This document shows positions 1 to 8,586 of a DNA stretch of 64,000 bases, piece by piece. The notes below the pieces were generated by a model. That model was not told the DNA's origin. It made no database searches and worked only from the letters and a program-made list of their open reading frames with translations. Source of the stretch: CAZYTM01 sp964649725 (GTDB taxonomy: Bacteria > Desulfobacterota > Desulfuromonadia > Geobacterales > Geobacteraceae); NCBI GenBank assembly GCA_964649725.1, contig CAZYTM010000006.1:124001-188000 (forward strand). Direction: 5' to 3'. Positions within the stretch are counted from its first letter, which is position 1; each line of letters begins with the position of its first letter. The position numbers were made by a program, and so were the translations under genes.

Positions 1-566
1 CCTTCAGCCTTCAACTGCTGCAGTACAACCTTCCCCTGCATCCGGTCATACACCACCAGATCCGTCTTGCCGCTCAGCAGGAGCGCAAAGAGGTGCTGTT
101 CGTCCTTCACCTTGGTGAGTGACTTGACCCCCGCTATATTATTCTCCAGTATTTTCCAGCCGGTAATGATGCTGACATGGTATGGTTTCAGACTTTCCCA
201 GCCGGTGGTCTTCATGGCAGCATTTTTGGAGAAGGCGACAAATTCGAAGGTTGTGATCTCCTCGGCGACCCGGATCAGGTTGGGGTAGATTTTTTCCATC
301 CCCTCGACCCGGGCAAAATTGCCGTCGTCCAGACCATCATTGGCGTTCACCAGTGCCCGCTCCGAAGGTAGTCTGACGATCTTCAGCGGCATCCCCAGCC
401 GTCTGAACGCTTCGATCATGATCCTGTCGCCGATCCCGGTGTGATCATCCGTGGAATTTGGCGGGTCATTGGCAGTATTGAGCACAATGGTCTGGGAGAG
501 TACCGGTCGCGCAAAGGATAGCGCAAGGGTAAGAACCAATAGGTATAATATCCTGGCGTGCTGCAT
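1..566 (-). CDS. Periplasmic solute-binding protein, SBP_bac_3-like (3' end missing)
   Basis: The frame is open from an ATG at 566 to the window edge, so about 188 residues are visible and the C-terminus is missing. The start has a strong Shine-Dalgarno run (AAGGGGGA). The protein begins with a signal peptide (MQHARILYLLVLTLALSFA..), so it is exported. The mature part reads like the amino-acid-binding family 3 fold (for example IVLNTANDPPNS, then DRIMIEAFRRLGMPLKIV). Geobacter-type genomes carry many such stand-alone binding proteins, often with sensory rather than transport roles. No transporter genes are visible beside it. The substrate cannot be read from the sequence. The family call is from pattern memory and fairly sure. 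Confidence 0.75.
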   Translation of the reverse strand, partial: MQHARILYLLVLTLALSFARPVLSQTIVLNTANDPPNSTDDHTGIGDRIMIEAFRRLGMPLKIVRLPSERALVNANDGLDDGNFARVEGMEKIYPNLIRVAEEITTFEFVAFSKNAAMKTTGWESLKPYHVSIITGWKILENNIAGVKSLTKVKDEQHLFALLLSGKTDLVVYDRMQGKVVLQQLKAE

Positions 567-629
567 TTAGTCCCCCTTACAAAGTGACCGGAGCAGACTA
601 GTCCGATCTGAACTGCCAGCCTGAGCTGT

Positions 630-658
630 TATATAAAGAAGCCCCCCGTCACCTACAA
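630..658 (-). promoter_or_regulatory. Candidate sigma-70 promoter for the solute-binding protein gene
   Basis: Read on the minus strand, TTGTAG (653-658) and TATATA (630-635) are separated by 17 bases. This lies about 65 bases upstream of the ATG at 566. It is the best -35/-10 pair in the gap, but it was judged by eye only. Confidence 0.4.
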
Positions 659-704
659 TTAAACGAATATAATTTTATCGCCCGCAGCTAAAAGGGCAAT
701 CTAT

Positions 705-746
705 AAAAGGAAAATAAAACGCCGCTCCCCATCACAGGGGGCGGCG
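705..746 (-). terminator. Rho-independent terminator (minus strand), possibly bidirectional
   Basis: A GC-rich hairpin (arms around CGCCGC..CCCC and GGGG..GCGGCG, 720-746, loop ATCACA) is followed on the minus strand by a T-rich tail (complement of 705-719). It would end transcripts coming from the acpH gene, whose stop is 150 bases upstream. The rest of the 567-896 gap holds one perfect 7-base inverted repeat (CCTGCAG at 774-780, CTGCAGG at 796-802) and no convincing gene. Confidence 0.65.
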
Positions 747-896
747 CGCTCTATTTTGCATGGCAGATATATTCCTGCAGATAATATCTTTACAGCTGCA
801 GGTACGAGACAAAATATTTTCTATCGAATTAGCCAGCTATAGCCCGAGGTATTTTTACCCGCTCTTCCACCCCTTAATTGCCGCTCATACTGGTTG

Positions 897-1487
897 CTAC
901 GCCGGCAGATTCTCTCCCATATACCCGGCAACGAACCGCTGCGCTGCCGGGGTGAATTTTTCGAAATCTCCCTGCAGCGCCTGATAGTGCTGCGGCAGTT
1001 CCTGCCACCCCTCTGCCAGCGGGTTGGCTCTGCGTATCCGCCTGGACATCCGTCTGAGGGCCGCTTTAGTCCCCTCGACAGTCTGGTAGGACGGAAGCAG
1101 TTCATCGAAGATGACCGGGACAAAGCCTTGCAGCTCCGCGGGGATGACCGCCAGGTGCCTGTCGACAACGTTTCTTGCCCAGCGAAGATATTCGCGCAAA
1201 CTTACCTCTCCCCGGGCATCCCACCCTTTGGCCAGGAAGTGGTCGTAGAAGAGATCGACCAGTACCCCCCGATATAGACCGTAATGAGCAGGGAGGCGTA
1301 ATCTGCTGGCCTGGAAGTTCGGTTCGCGCTGGGCGAATGAATCTATCTTCCGGTGCAGCAGCAGCCCTTTGCGAATACCGGTCGGGTAGGCATCGCCCAG
1401 CAGACCTTTAACGAAATCACCCATGAAATTGCCGACCAGCAGCTCCTGGTCGGCTCCGGAGAGATAGAGATGGAAGAGAAAGTTCAT
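897..1487 (-). CDS. acpH: ACP phosphodiesterase (AcpH family, DUF479)
   Basis: This 196-residue protein matches the acyl-carrier-protein phosphodiesterase family in length and opening: MNFLFHLYLS, then LLVGNFMGDFVKG, and a family-typical LHRKIDSFA stretch. AcpH hydrolyses the phosphopantetheine arm from holo-ACP, giving apo-ACP, in the cytoplasm. The start at 1487 fits the family N-terminus although the ribosome site is weak. It lies 21 bases downstream of the secreted-protein gene, so the two are probably co-transcribed, and a terminator follows at about 720-746. Whether the bacterial enzyme acts mainly on ACP in vivo is not settled for many family members. Confidence 0.85.
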   Translation of the reverse strand: MNFLFHLYLSGADQELLVGNFMGDFVKGLLGDAYPTGIRKGLLLHRKIDSFAQREPNFQASRLRLPAHYGLYRGVLVDLFYDHFLAKGWDARGEVSLREYLRWARNVVDRHLAVIPAELQGFVPVIFDELLPSYQTVEGTKAALRRMSRRIRRANPLAEGWQELPQHYQALQGDFEKFTPAAQRFVAGYMGENLPA

Positions 1488-1508
1488 GCGCTGGCTCTTT
1501 GTGCCGGG

Positions 1509-2270
1509 CTACTCCTGGCGGATGGAGGTATGGCGGAATTTTGCCGCAGGGATATCGATATTGATCTGGATATCGGTGAGTGAGATTATCGAAAGCATTG
1601 TCCGGCCAGCATAGTTTATCAGCCTGAAGGGGAAGAGGAGCTTCCCGACCGGACGGTAATCCTCATATTCGGTGGCGAGCTCGCTCGACCCGATACCCAT
1701 GTTGAAGTCTGCCGCCGCACGGAGGATCAACCCCTTTTCAGGGTCTACATATATTCGCACCGCGGGCCCGACCTTCGGCTCGACCAGCAGCAGGTCAACC
1801 TCTCGCCCCTTAAACTCCCTCTTCCCGGCATATGAAACGGCATAGCTGCTGTCGACAAAACCGGTCGGCAGGTCAAGGTAGGTATACTGGTAGTACATCG
1901 CCTGCAGCGGCGCCTGGCCGACCTCAACCAGGGTCGCCGGACTCCCCCGCCAGCCACGGTTACCGGCCAAGATCCGTAATTCCCCCCCCAACTCAGGCAT
2001 GATCTCGATCCGGAGCTGTTGCGGTCTGGCATAGTAGCGGGCATACCCCCCCTGCAAATCTTTACTGAAATCCCTGATCTCCCCCAGGGCAACCACCGTT
2101 TTCACCCCGGCCAGGAGATCCCTGCCACCATACGCCTCAAACATGGCCGTCAGGATGAATTTAAGCCGCTCTCCCTGACTCTCCACGGCAAAAGAGGGGT
2201 GAGGGTGGGCCAGAACAACAAAGAGCGTTAAGACAAAATATCTGCGCAGCAATCGATAAATCTCGAACAT
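1509..2270 (-). CDS. Secreted LolA/outer-membrane-lipoprotein-sorting-like protein
   Basis: The protein has 253 residues and a clear N-terminal signal peptide (LTLFVVLAHPHPSFA, cleavage near residue 28). The mature part begins with the MFEAYGG motif region common to periplasmic proteins of the LolA/LolB-like and DUF4292-like beta-sheet superfamily, followed by alternating beta strands (ALGEIRDFSKD, YYARPQQLRIEIM, GNRGWRGSP). No catalytic residues are recognisable. A role in binding or moving lipid or lipoprotein in the periplasm is inference from fold resemblance. It is the first gene of a pair with acpH and is divergent from the restriction operon. Confidence 0.5.
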   Translation of the reverse strand: MFEIYRLLRRYFVLTLFVVLAHPHPSFAVESQGERLKFILTAMFEAYGGRDLLAGVKTVVALGEIRDFSKDLQGGYARYYARPQQLRIEIMPELGGELRILAGNRGWRGSPATLVEVGQAPLQAMYYQYTYLDLPTGFVDSSYAVSYAGKREFKGREVDLLLVEPKVGPAVRIYVDPEKGLILRAAADFNMGIGSSELATEYEDYRPVGKLLFPFRLINYAGRTMLSIISLTDIQINIDIPAAKFRHTSIRQE

Positions 2271-2392
2271 GGCGGACTATCTCCTTGGCTTTCAGTTGCT
2301 ACAATAATACCGGCTGGCAGGGGAAGGTCAAACTGGATAAAAAACAGGGGCAACACCTTGTCAATGTGTAATAGCCTAATTAACCTCCCCCC

Positions 2393-2421
2393 TTGCTTCA
2401 AACCTGCATTTGTGCTAATAG
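2393..2421 (+). promoter_or_regulatory. Candidate promoter of the hsdRMS operon
   Basis: TTGCTT (2393-2398) and TAATAG (2416-2421) are 17 bases apart. Transcription would start near 2428, which leaves the upstream ATG at 2422 outside the message and favours the ATG at 2470 as the hsdR start. Confidence 0.4.
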
Positions 2422-2469
2422 ATGAATACTTTTTCAGGATACGTTTCTATTCAGGGATGGGAGAGGTTG

Positions 2470-5175
2470 ATGTCAGCTAAACAAGCAGCTTCACCTGCCA
2501 ATTCCGAATGGCTTACCCGCCGCAAGCTGATTGACCCTAAACTGGCCTCAGCCGGCTGGAAGGTCCTTCCTTACGATCCAGGCAAACCACTCACAGAGTA
2601 TAACTTCTCCGCCATCGTAGAATATCCAACCGACAACGGCCCGGCCGATTATGCCCTCTGCGTCAATGGGAAGATACTCGGCATTATTGAAGCCAAGAAA
2701 CTCTCTCTTGGCCCCCAGAACGTCCTGACCCAGGCAGAGCGTTATTCCAAAGGGGCTTCGGCAAATCCGCTTCATTTCGGTTCCTACTACGTCCCCTTCC
2801 TATACTCTACCAACGGTGAAGTCATCTGGCATCACGACATACGTCACGATTTCAACCGTTCCAGGCAGATAGCGGCGTTTCACTCTCCAGTTGCCTTGCA
2901 GGAGAAGTTGCAGAGTAATTTTGAAGCGTCTTGCAAGGCCCTTATGGCACTCCCCAACAACCACACGCGCCTCAGGGACTACCAGGTTGACTGCAATGCT
3001 GAAATCGAAAAGGCAATCGACAAGCGAAAGCGCAACATGTTGGTGGCCATGGCCACCGGGACAGGCAAGACCTTCACCATGGTCAACGAGGTCTACCGCC
3101 TGATGAAGTCGGGTGTTGCCCGGCGCATCCTCTTCCTGGTGGATCGTCGTGCCCTGGCAGCCCAGGCGATGAGGGCATTCGCCGCTTTCGAGCCGGAACC
3201 TGGGCTCAAATTCGACAAGATTTACGAGGTCTACAGCCAGCGCTTCCAGGCTGAGGATTTCGATGAAGATGAGAGATTCGACCCCAATCTGCTCCCTAAC
3301 AGCTATCTGACCGACCCCGGACCAGGGACGACCTTTCTCTATATCAGCACCATCCAGCGGATGACCATAAATCTCTTTGGCAAGGTCGCCGCATTCGGTA
3401 GCGAAGAAGGGGAAGGCGAGGAGGATGCAGACCAGCTGGCCATCCCAACCCATGCCTTTGACGTTATCATCGCCGACGAGTGCCACCGTGGCTACACCGC
3501 GCAGGAGCTTTCCGTATGGCGCGATACACTGGACCATTTCGATGCCATCAAGATCGGCCTGACCGCCACCCCGGCAGCCCACACCACGACCTACTTCCGC
3601 GATGTTGTTTTCCGCTATGAGTACGAGCGTGCAGTGCGCGAAGGTCACCTGGTGGACTACGATCTGGTTGCAGTCAGGTCTGAAGTGCGGATGAACGGCA
3701 CCTTTCTGAAAGAAGGGGAGCTGATCGGCCGGGTGGATACCGAGACCGGTTCGGAGCAGATGGACTACCTGGAGGATGAGCGGGGCTTTGATGCAACGGC
3801 AATCGAAAAAGAGGTCACGGTTCCCATCTCCAACGAAATGATCCTAAAGGAAATCAAAAAATACGCCCTTGCACATGAAGAGAAGTATGGCCGCTTTCCC
3901 AAAACCCTTATCTTTGCAGCCAACGACCTCCCCCATACATCTCATGCCGACCAGTTGGTGGAAAAGGCCAGGGACATATTCGAACGAGGAGACTCCTTTG
4001 TTGCAAAGATTACAGGACGGGTAGATCGGCCGCTTCAGCGGATTCGTGAGTTCCGGAACCGCCCGCAGCCATCCATTGCCGTGACGGTGGACCTCCTCTC
4101 CACCGGAGTCGATATCCCTGACCTGGAGTACATCGTCTTTCTCCGCCAGGTCAAATCCCGTATCCTCTTTGAGCAGATGCTCGGCAGAGGCACCCGCAAA
4201 GGTGAAAAACATAAGGACAAGTCCCACTTCACTGTATTCGACTGTTTTGACGGCTCTCTATTTGATTATTTCCGTAACGCCACCACCATTACCGCTGCAT
4301 TGCCGGCGCCGAAAACGAGGACCCTTGCCGAAATCATCGACGATATCTGGCACAACCGCGACCGCGACTACAACGTGCGCTGCCTGGTCAAACGTCTGCA
4401 GCGCATCGAGAAGGAGATGGACACCGCCAAGGGACGGGACCTCTTTGTTCCCTTCGTGGATGGAGGCGATCTGGGGCGTTTTGCCGAGCAGTTGCCTCAA
4501 CGCCTCAAGGAACAGTTCGATGCCACTATGGCGCTGCTGCGAAACAAGGGCTTTCAGCAACTCTTGCTCGAATATCCACGCCCGGAGCGGACATTTTACA
4601 AGGGGTATGAAGCCGGCGACCAGGTTTCCAGCGTCTGGATGGTGCGGACTCCTGACGGCAACGATATCAAACCGGAAGATTACCTAACCGCATTCAGCCG
4701 CTACATTATCAAACACGAGAACGATATTGAGGCAGTCAGCATCCTGCTCAAGCGTCCGGCCGGTTGGAGTATGGAAGCTCTTACTGAGCTGCGCCAAAAA
4801 CTGGTGACCGCACCCCTTAGGTTCAGCGAAGAGAAACTGCAAAAGGCCCATGAGCTGACCTACCAGAAGGCAATGGTCGATATTATCTCCATGGTCAAGC
4901 ATGCAGCCAAAAGCGATGAAGTGCTGTACACCGCCCAGGAGCGGGTTCAGCGGGCCATGATGCGGATCAGTGCCGGCCGGAAGTTTACCCCTGAGCAGAT
5001 GGAGTGGCTGGAGCGCATCCGGGTCCACCTCATACAAAACCTTTCCATTGACCGGTCGGATTTTGATATCATACCGGTTTTTTCCGATGTCGGCGGCTGG
5101 GGGCGGGCCAACAAGGCTTTCGCCGGACAGCTTCCCGAACTACTCAAGAAAATCAATGAGGCGATTGCAGCATGA
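2470..5175 (+). CDS. hsdR: Type I restriction enzyme, R (restriction/translocase) subunit
   Basis: HsdR is the motor and nuclease subunit of a type I restriction complex: it translocates DNA using ATP and cleaves far from the recognition site. The frame opens at an ATG at 2422, but the ATG at 2470 has a good ribosome site (GGGAGAGG) and lies downstream of the likely promoter, giving 901 residues. Numbered from there, the N-terminal HsdR_N nuclease has Asp60 and Glu74-Ala-Lys76 (D-x13-EAK). The helicase domain has a Walker A (ATGTGKT, about 195-201) and DECH at 336-339. The long C-terminal part (ending ..LPELLKKINEAIAA) resembles the EcoEI-type C-terminal domain. All key residues are present, so it looks functional. 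It overlaps hsdM by four bases. Confidence 0.95.
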   Translation: MSAKQAASPANSEWLTRRKLIDPKLASAGWKVLPYDPGKPLTEYNFSAIVEYPTDNGPADYALCVNGKILGIIEAKKLSLGPQNVLTQAERYSKGASANPLHFGSYYVPFLYSTNGEVIWHHDIRHDFNRSRQIAAFHSPVALQEKLQSNFEASCKALMALPNNHTRLRDYQVDCNAEIEKAIDKRKRNMLVAMATGTGKTFTMVNEVYRLMKSGVARRILFLVDRRALAAQAMRAFAAFEPEPGLKFDKIYEVYSQRFQAEDFDEDERFDPNLLPNSYLTDPGPGTTFLYISTIQRMTINLFGKVAAFGSEEGEGEEDADQLAIPTHAFDVIIADECHRGYTAQELSVWRDTLDHFDAIKIGLTATPAAHTTTYFRDVVFRYEYERAVREGHLVDYDLVAVRSEVRMNGTFLKEGELIGRVDTETGSEQMDYLEDERGFDATAIEKEVTVPISNEMILKEIKKYALAHEEKYGRFPKTLIFAANDLPHTSHADQLVEKARDIFERGDSFVAKITGRVDRPLQRIREFRNRPQPSIAVTVDLLSTGVDIPDLEYIVFLRQVKSRILFEQMLGRGTRKGEKHKDKSHFTVFDCFDGSLFDYFRNATTITAALPAPKTRTLAEIIDDIWHNRDRDYNVRCLVKRLQRIEKEMDTAKGRDLFVPFVDGGDLGRFAEQLPQRLKEQFDATMALLRNKGFQQLLLEYPRPERTFYKGYEAGDQVSSVWMVRTPDGNDIKPEDYLTAFSRYIIKHENDIEAVSILLKRPAGWSMEALTELRQKLVTAPLRFSEEKLQKAHELTYQKAMVDIISMVKHAAKSDEVLYTAQERVQRAMMRISAGRKFTPEQMEWLERIRVHLIQNLSIDRSDFDIIPVFSDVGGWGRANKAFAGQLPELLKKINEAIAA

Positions 5176-6626
5176 GTGACGTAGTGAACAAACTGTGGGG
5201 GTTTTGTCATACCCTCCGCCACGACGGCATCGATTACGGCGATTACATCGAGCAGCTGACCTACCTGCTCTTCATCAAGATGGCTGACGAACGGGACATC
5301 GACCTGAAGCATATCACCTGGAGGAACGAAAAGGGGGAGCAGGTCACCACCGACTGCAGCTGGCCCGCGTTGGAGGGGAGATCAGGCACGCCCCTGCTCG
5401 ACCACTTCAGCGATCTGCTCCGCGCCTTGAGCCGTCAGACCGGGCTGCTTGGCGATATCTTTGCCCAGTCCACCTCCCGTTTCAGCAACCCGGTCAACCT
5501 GAAACGGATTGTGGCCCTGATTGACGAGGAAGAGTGGACCGGGATGGATGTGGACGTAAAGGGGGCCGCCTTCGAGGGGTTGCTGGAGAAGGCAGCCAGC
5601 GAAGGGAAGAAGGGGGCGGGGCAGTATTTCACACCACGCGTCCTGATTCAGTCGATAGTCCGGGTCATGCGGCCAGACCCCAGAGGAAAGAAAGATTTCA
5701 GTATCTGCGACCCGGCGTGCGGCACCGGCGGCTTTCTGGTCTGCGCCTATGAATGGCTGGTGAAGGAGAGCAAGGGGGTATTCGACCGGGCAGATGCCAG
5801 GCGGATTCGCACCTCCACCTATTACGGCCAGGACCTGGTCCCCAGGCCTCGCCGGCTGGCCCTGATGAATCTCTACCTGCACGGTGTGGAGCCGCACATC
5901 TACCTGGGGGACACCATCTACGAGCCGCCGCGCGACGAACATTACGATGTTATCCTTACCAATCCACCCTTTGGAACCAAAGGGGCCAACCAGGCGCCGG
6001 AGCGGGAAGACTTCACCATCGAGACCAGCAACAAGCAGCTCAACTTCGTCCAGCATGTGATGAACACCCTGAAGCCCGGTGGCAGGGCAGCAATGGTTCT
6101 GCCCGACAACTGCCTGTTCGAGGGGAAGGCGGGCGAGGTGTTCGAAATCCTCATGCAGGACTGCAACCTGCACACCGTACTCCGTCTGCCGCGCGGCACC
6201 TTCACCCCCTACAGCCAGGGGGTCAAGGCCAATGTCATATTCTTCCAGAAAGGTCTGCCAACAGAGACCATCTGGATATTCGACGCCCGCTCCAATGTCC
6301 CTGGCATCACCAAGAAGGACCGCCCCCTGGCTGACAAGCACTTCGAGGAATTCGAAGCTGCCTATGGCAAGGACCCCAACGGCCGGAGCAAGCGGGTGGA
6401 TGGCGGCGAGACCGGCCGTTTCCGCGCTTTCTCCTTGGTTGACATCAAGGGACGCGACTACAAGCTTGACATCACCTGGCTTAAAGACGAATCGCTGGAG
6501 GATGGCAACGAACTCCCCGAGCCCCAGGACCTGGCCAGCGAGGCGATCACCGAGCTGGAGGCGGTGGTGGATGATCTGCGCGAAATCATCCGGCTGATCG
6601 AGCGTGAAGAGGGGGTGGAGGTGTGA
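5172..6626 (+). CDS. hsdM: Type I restriction-modification, M (methyltransferase) subunit
   Basis: HsdM is the N6-adenine methyltransferase that, with HsdS, protects the recognition site. The protein has 484 residues. The helical HsdM_N domain covers about residues 1-140. The SAM-binding motif CDPACGTGGF is at 179-188 and the catalytic N6-adenine motif NPPF at 264-267; both are intact. GQYFTP just before the first motif is also typical. Its ATG overlaps the hsdR stop (ATGA), indicating translational coupling. It is followed by a 117-base gap that carries a palindromic repeat instead of a direct junction to hsdS. Confidence 0.95.
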   Translation: MSDVVNKLWGFCHTLRHDGIDYGDYIEQLTYLLFIKMADERDIDLKHITWRNEKGEQVTTDCSWPALEGRSGTPLLDHFSDLLRALSRQTGLLGDIFAQSTSRFSNPVNLKRIVALIDEEEWTGMDVDVKGAAFEGLLEKAASEGKKGAGQYFTPRVLIQSIVRVMRPDPRGKKDFSICDPACGTGGFLVCAYEWLVKESKGVFDRADARRIRTSTYYGQDLVPRPRRLALMNLYLHGVEPHIYLGDTIYEPPRDEHYDVILTNPPFGTKGANQAPEREDFTIETSNKQLNFVQHVMNTLKPGGRAAMVLPDNCLFEGKAGEVFEILMQDCNLHTVLRLPRGTFTPYSQGVKANVIFFQKGLPTETIWIFDARSNVPGITKKDRPLADKHFEEFEAAYGKDPNGRSKRVDGGETGRFRAFSLVDIKGRDYKLDITWLKDESLEDGNELPEPQDLASEAITELEAVVDDLREIIRLIEREEGVEV

Positions 6627-6647
6627 GTAATAATTCAAAGACTTTGG

Positions 6648-6731
6648 TTTCCTTCGCGTTCTTTGCGTCTTCGCGGTTCAATATTGTTTTTGAATCTTTT
6701 TACCGCAAAGACGCAAAGAGCGCAAAGAAAG
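6648..6731. repeat. Palindromic GCAAAG-type interspersed repeat between hsdM and hsdS
   Basis: Two 30-base arms (6648-6677 and 6702-6731) are inverted relative to each other and match at 25 of 30 positions around a 24-base AT-rich loop. The right arm is built from ACCGCAAAGACGCAAAGAGC followed by GCAAAG again. I recall this GCAAAGA-type unit as a scattered intergenic repeat in many environmental bacteria; that is memory, not a search. It ends 12 bases before the hsdS ATG, and its AAAGAAAGG tail is the only purine-rich stretch there that could act as the hsdS ribosome site. Confidence 0.8.
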
Positions 6732-6743
6732 GCGTTTTGATAG

Positions 6744-8147
6744 ATGAGTGAATTACCGCAGGGATGGGCTGCGTCTACAATTGGTGACTGTTTTCTTGAT
6801 ATTCGGAACGGGACAACGGCAACTCAGAATGCAGAAGGAAAAGGGCTTCCTGTTTCCCGAATCGAAACAATACAAAATCGTCAGTTTGATCTCAACCGTA
6901 TCCGACACATCGCATACATTACACCTGAGGCAATAAAGTCTTTTCGGTATCAGGTAGGAGATATTGCATTTAGCCATATCAATAGTTATGAGCATGTTGG
7001 CAAGACCGCTTTGTATCAAGGTAAGCCGGAACTTCTCATCCATGGAATGAACCTACTAAGAATTCGAATGGGGCATAGCGAGATAGACCCTGCTTTCGCT
7101 TATCTCTACATGCAGTCCCAGCACTTTCGGGAAGAAGTTCGTCATCGTGTTGGACATGCCGTAAATCAAGTCTCGATCAATCAGAAGAACCTTGTCGAAG
7201 TTCCATTTGTCATCCCACCCCTCAACGAACAACGCCGCATCGTCGCCAAGCTGGAAGAGCTGCTGGCCAGGGTGGACGCCAGCCAGCAGCGGCTGGGGAA
7301 GGTTCCGGTCATTCTCAAGCGCTTCCGCCAAGCGGTGCTAGCTGCTGCCTGTTCCGGGCGGTTGACGGCGGATTGGCGGGAGGAAAACGGTTTTGGAGAA
7401 GGAGAAGATTTGCCGGAAGGGTGGGAGACTTTAACGCTTGCTGATTGTTGCTGCAAAATAATTGATGGGAATTATGGAGCAGATTACCCAAAAGCAAATG
7501 AATTTATTCCGACAGGCGTACCTTTTTTTACTTCAGCAGCAATCGGGGAAAATGGGAATGTGATTGAAAAGGAAGTGCGATTTATCTCTAGAGAAAAACA
7601 TAGGCTATTGAAAAAGGCACAAACTACGGTTGGGGATGTTTTATTCACCAACCGAGGCGCTAGAGTAGGCGCTACTACGCTTTTAGAAGACCAAACTTAT
7701 GCTATTTCAAATATTGGTCCACAAGTTACCCGGCTTGCGTCCAATACTAAGTTGATTGTGCCGAAATACCTATTGAATTGGATGAGGTCGCCTTTTTTTC
7801 TTGAAGTCATGCGCGATGCAAACGGTGGGAGTGCTATGAATTTCTTGAATCTCACGGTCACAAAATCTCTGCCAATATATCTTCCCCCTCTTCCCGAACA
7901 ACAGGAAATCGTCCGCCGCGTGGAATCCTTCTTCACCCTGGCCGACCAACTGGAAGCCCGCTACCGGACTGCCAAGACCCACGTGGACAAGCTCACCCAA
8001 TCCATCCTCGCCAAGGCCTTTCGCGGCGAACTTGTGCCGCAGGACCCGAACGACGAACCGGCTTCGGTGCTGCTGGAGCGGATAAAGGCAAAACGGGCCA
8101 AAGCGTCGCCAACCCCTGCCAGACGACGAAGCGCTCGTTGCCACTAG
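6744..8147 (+). CDS. hsdS: Type I restriction-modification, S (specificity) subunit
   Basis: HsdS chooses the DNA sequence recognised by the complex. The 467-residue protein has the classic two-repeat layout: target-recognition domain 1 (about 1-150), a conserved spacer helix beginning PPLNEQRRIVAKLEELLARV, target-recognition domain 2 (about 215-385), and a second conserved helix beginning PPLPEQQEIVRRVESFF. Base composition is mosaic: both recognition domains are AT-rich while the conserved helices are GC-rich like hsdR and hsdM. This fits the usual swapping of recognition domains. The bipartite target sequence cannot be deduced. The frame is intact. Confidence 0.93.
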   Translation: MSELPQGWAASTIGDCFLDIRNGTTATQNAEGKGLPVSRIETIQNRQFDLNRIRHIAYITPEAIKSFRYQVGDIAFSHINSYEHVGKTALYQGKPELLIHGMNLLRIRMGHSEIDPAFAYLYMQSQHFREEVRHRVGHAVNQVSINQKNLVEVPFVIPPLNEQRRIVAKLEELLARVDASQQRLGKVPVILKRFRQAVLAAACSGRLTADWREENGFGEGEDLPEGWETLTLADCCCKIIDGNYGADYPKANEFIPTGVPFFTSAAIGENGNVIEKEVRFISREKHRLLKKAQTTVGDVLFTNRGARVGATTLLEDQTYAISNIGPQVTRLASNTKLIVPKYLLNWMRSPFFLEVMRDANGGSAMNFLNLTVTKSLPIYLPPLPEQQEIVRRVESFFTLADQLEARYRTAKTHVDKLTQSILAKAFRGELVPQDPNDEPASVLLERIKAKRAKASPTPARRRSARCH

Positions 8148-8166
8148 CTTGTGCAATTGATCTGAT

Positions 8167-8586
8167 TCAGTGTTTTTTCTGATGATTTTTTTCGAAAAAA
8201 TCGACGAAATTAACCGGTGCAATATGGAGTGGCGGGAAGCCAGAACGCCTCGTTATGTCAGCAATAGTCTCCCGAACATAGGGAAAGACTATCGATGCGC
8301 AGTTGATGTGGGCAATTTTGGTCAACGCATCTTTCTTGGGTAAATTACTGTTGAACTGGAAGAGCCCGGCCCCTTCAACAGTCAGTGAAAATGGGGTGTC
8401 TTTGCCATAAATTTCTACTTTCAGAAATACTCTCAAAATTTTGTGCTCATCAAGGCAGTCATGATTCAAGGTCAACTGCGTTGTAACCTCCACATTATCT
8501 TCTGATGAAAAGTCACGATTGACTTCAAAATGAACTGCCAATAGCTTAAAGTCGATAAAGTTGAATTGAAATTCCTCTTTACTCAT
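8167..8586 (-). CDS. SecB-like chaperone of a toxin-antitoxin-chaperone module
   Basis: This 139-residue protein resembles SecB in its beta-sheet core and length (E. coli SecB has 155 residues): it opens with FQFNFIDFKLLAVHFEVN and has the typical late region FPYVRETIADITRRSGFPPLHI. In toxin-antitoxin-chaperone systems (Rv1957 of M. tuberculosis is the model) such a SecB-like protein binds the antitoxin, keeps it folded and thus controls the toxin. Here it overlaps the antitoxin gene by eight bases and is the third gene after mqsR and mqsA, the expected order. It is not the housekeeping SecB, judged from this context. It converges on hsdS with only 19 bases between them. Confidence 0.85.
   Translation of the reverse strand: MSKEEFQFNFIDFKLLAVHFEVNRDFSSEDNVEVTTQLTLNHDCLDEHKILRVFLKVEIYGKDTPFSLTVEGAGLFQFNSNLPKKDALTKIAHINCASIVFPYVRETIADITRRSGFPPLHIAPVNFVDFFEKNHQKKH

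Noticed and set aside
2422..2469. N-terminal extension of hsdR from ATG 2422
   Set aside because: It has no ribosome site and lies at the inferred promoter; ATG 2470 has a good site.
2800..3648. Long minus-strand open frame (282 codons) opposite hsdR, and a similar one (418 codons) at 5382-6638 opposite hsdM
   Set aside because: Both are antisense shadows of strongly recognisable genes and have no protein-family features.
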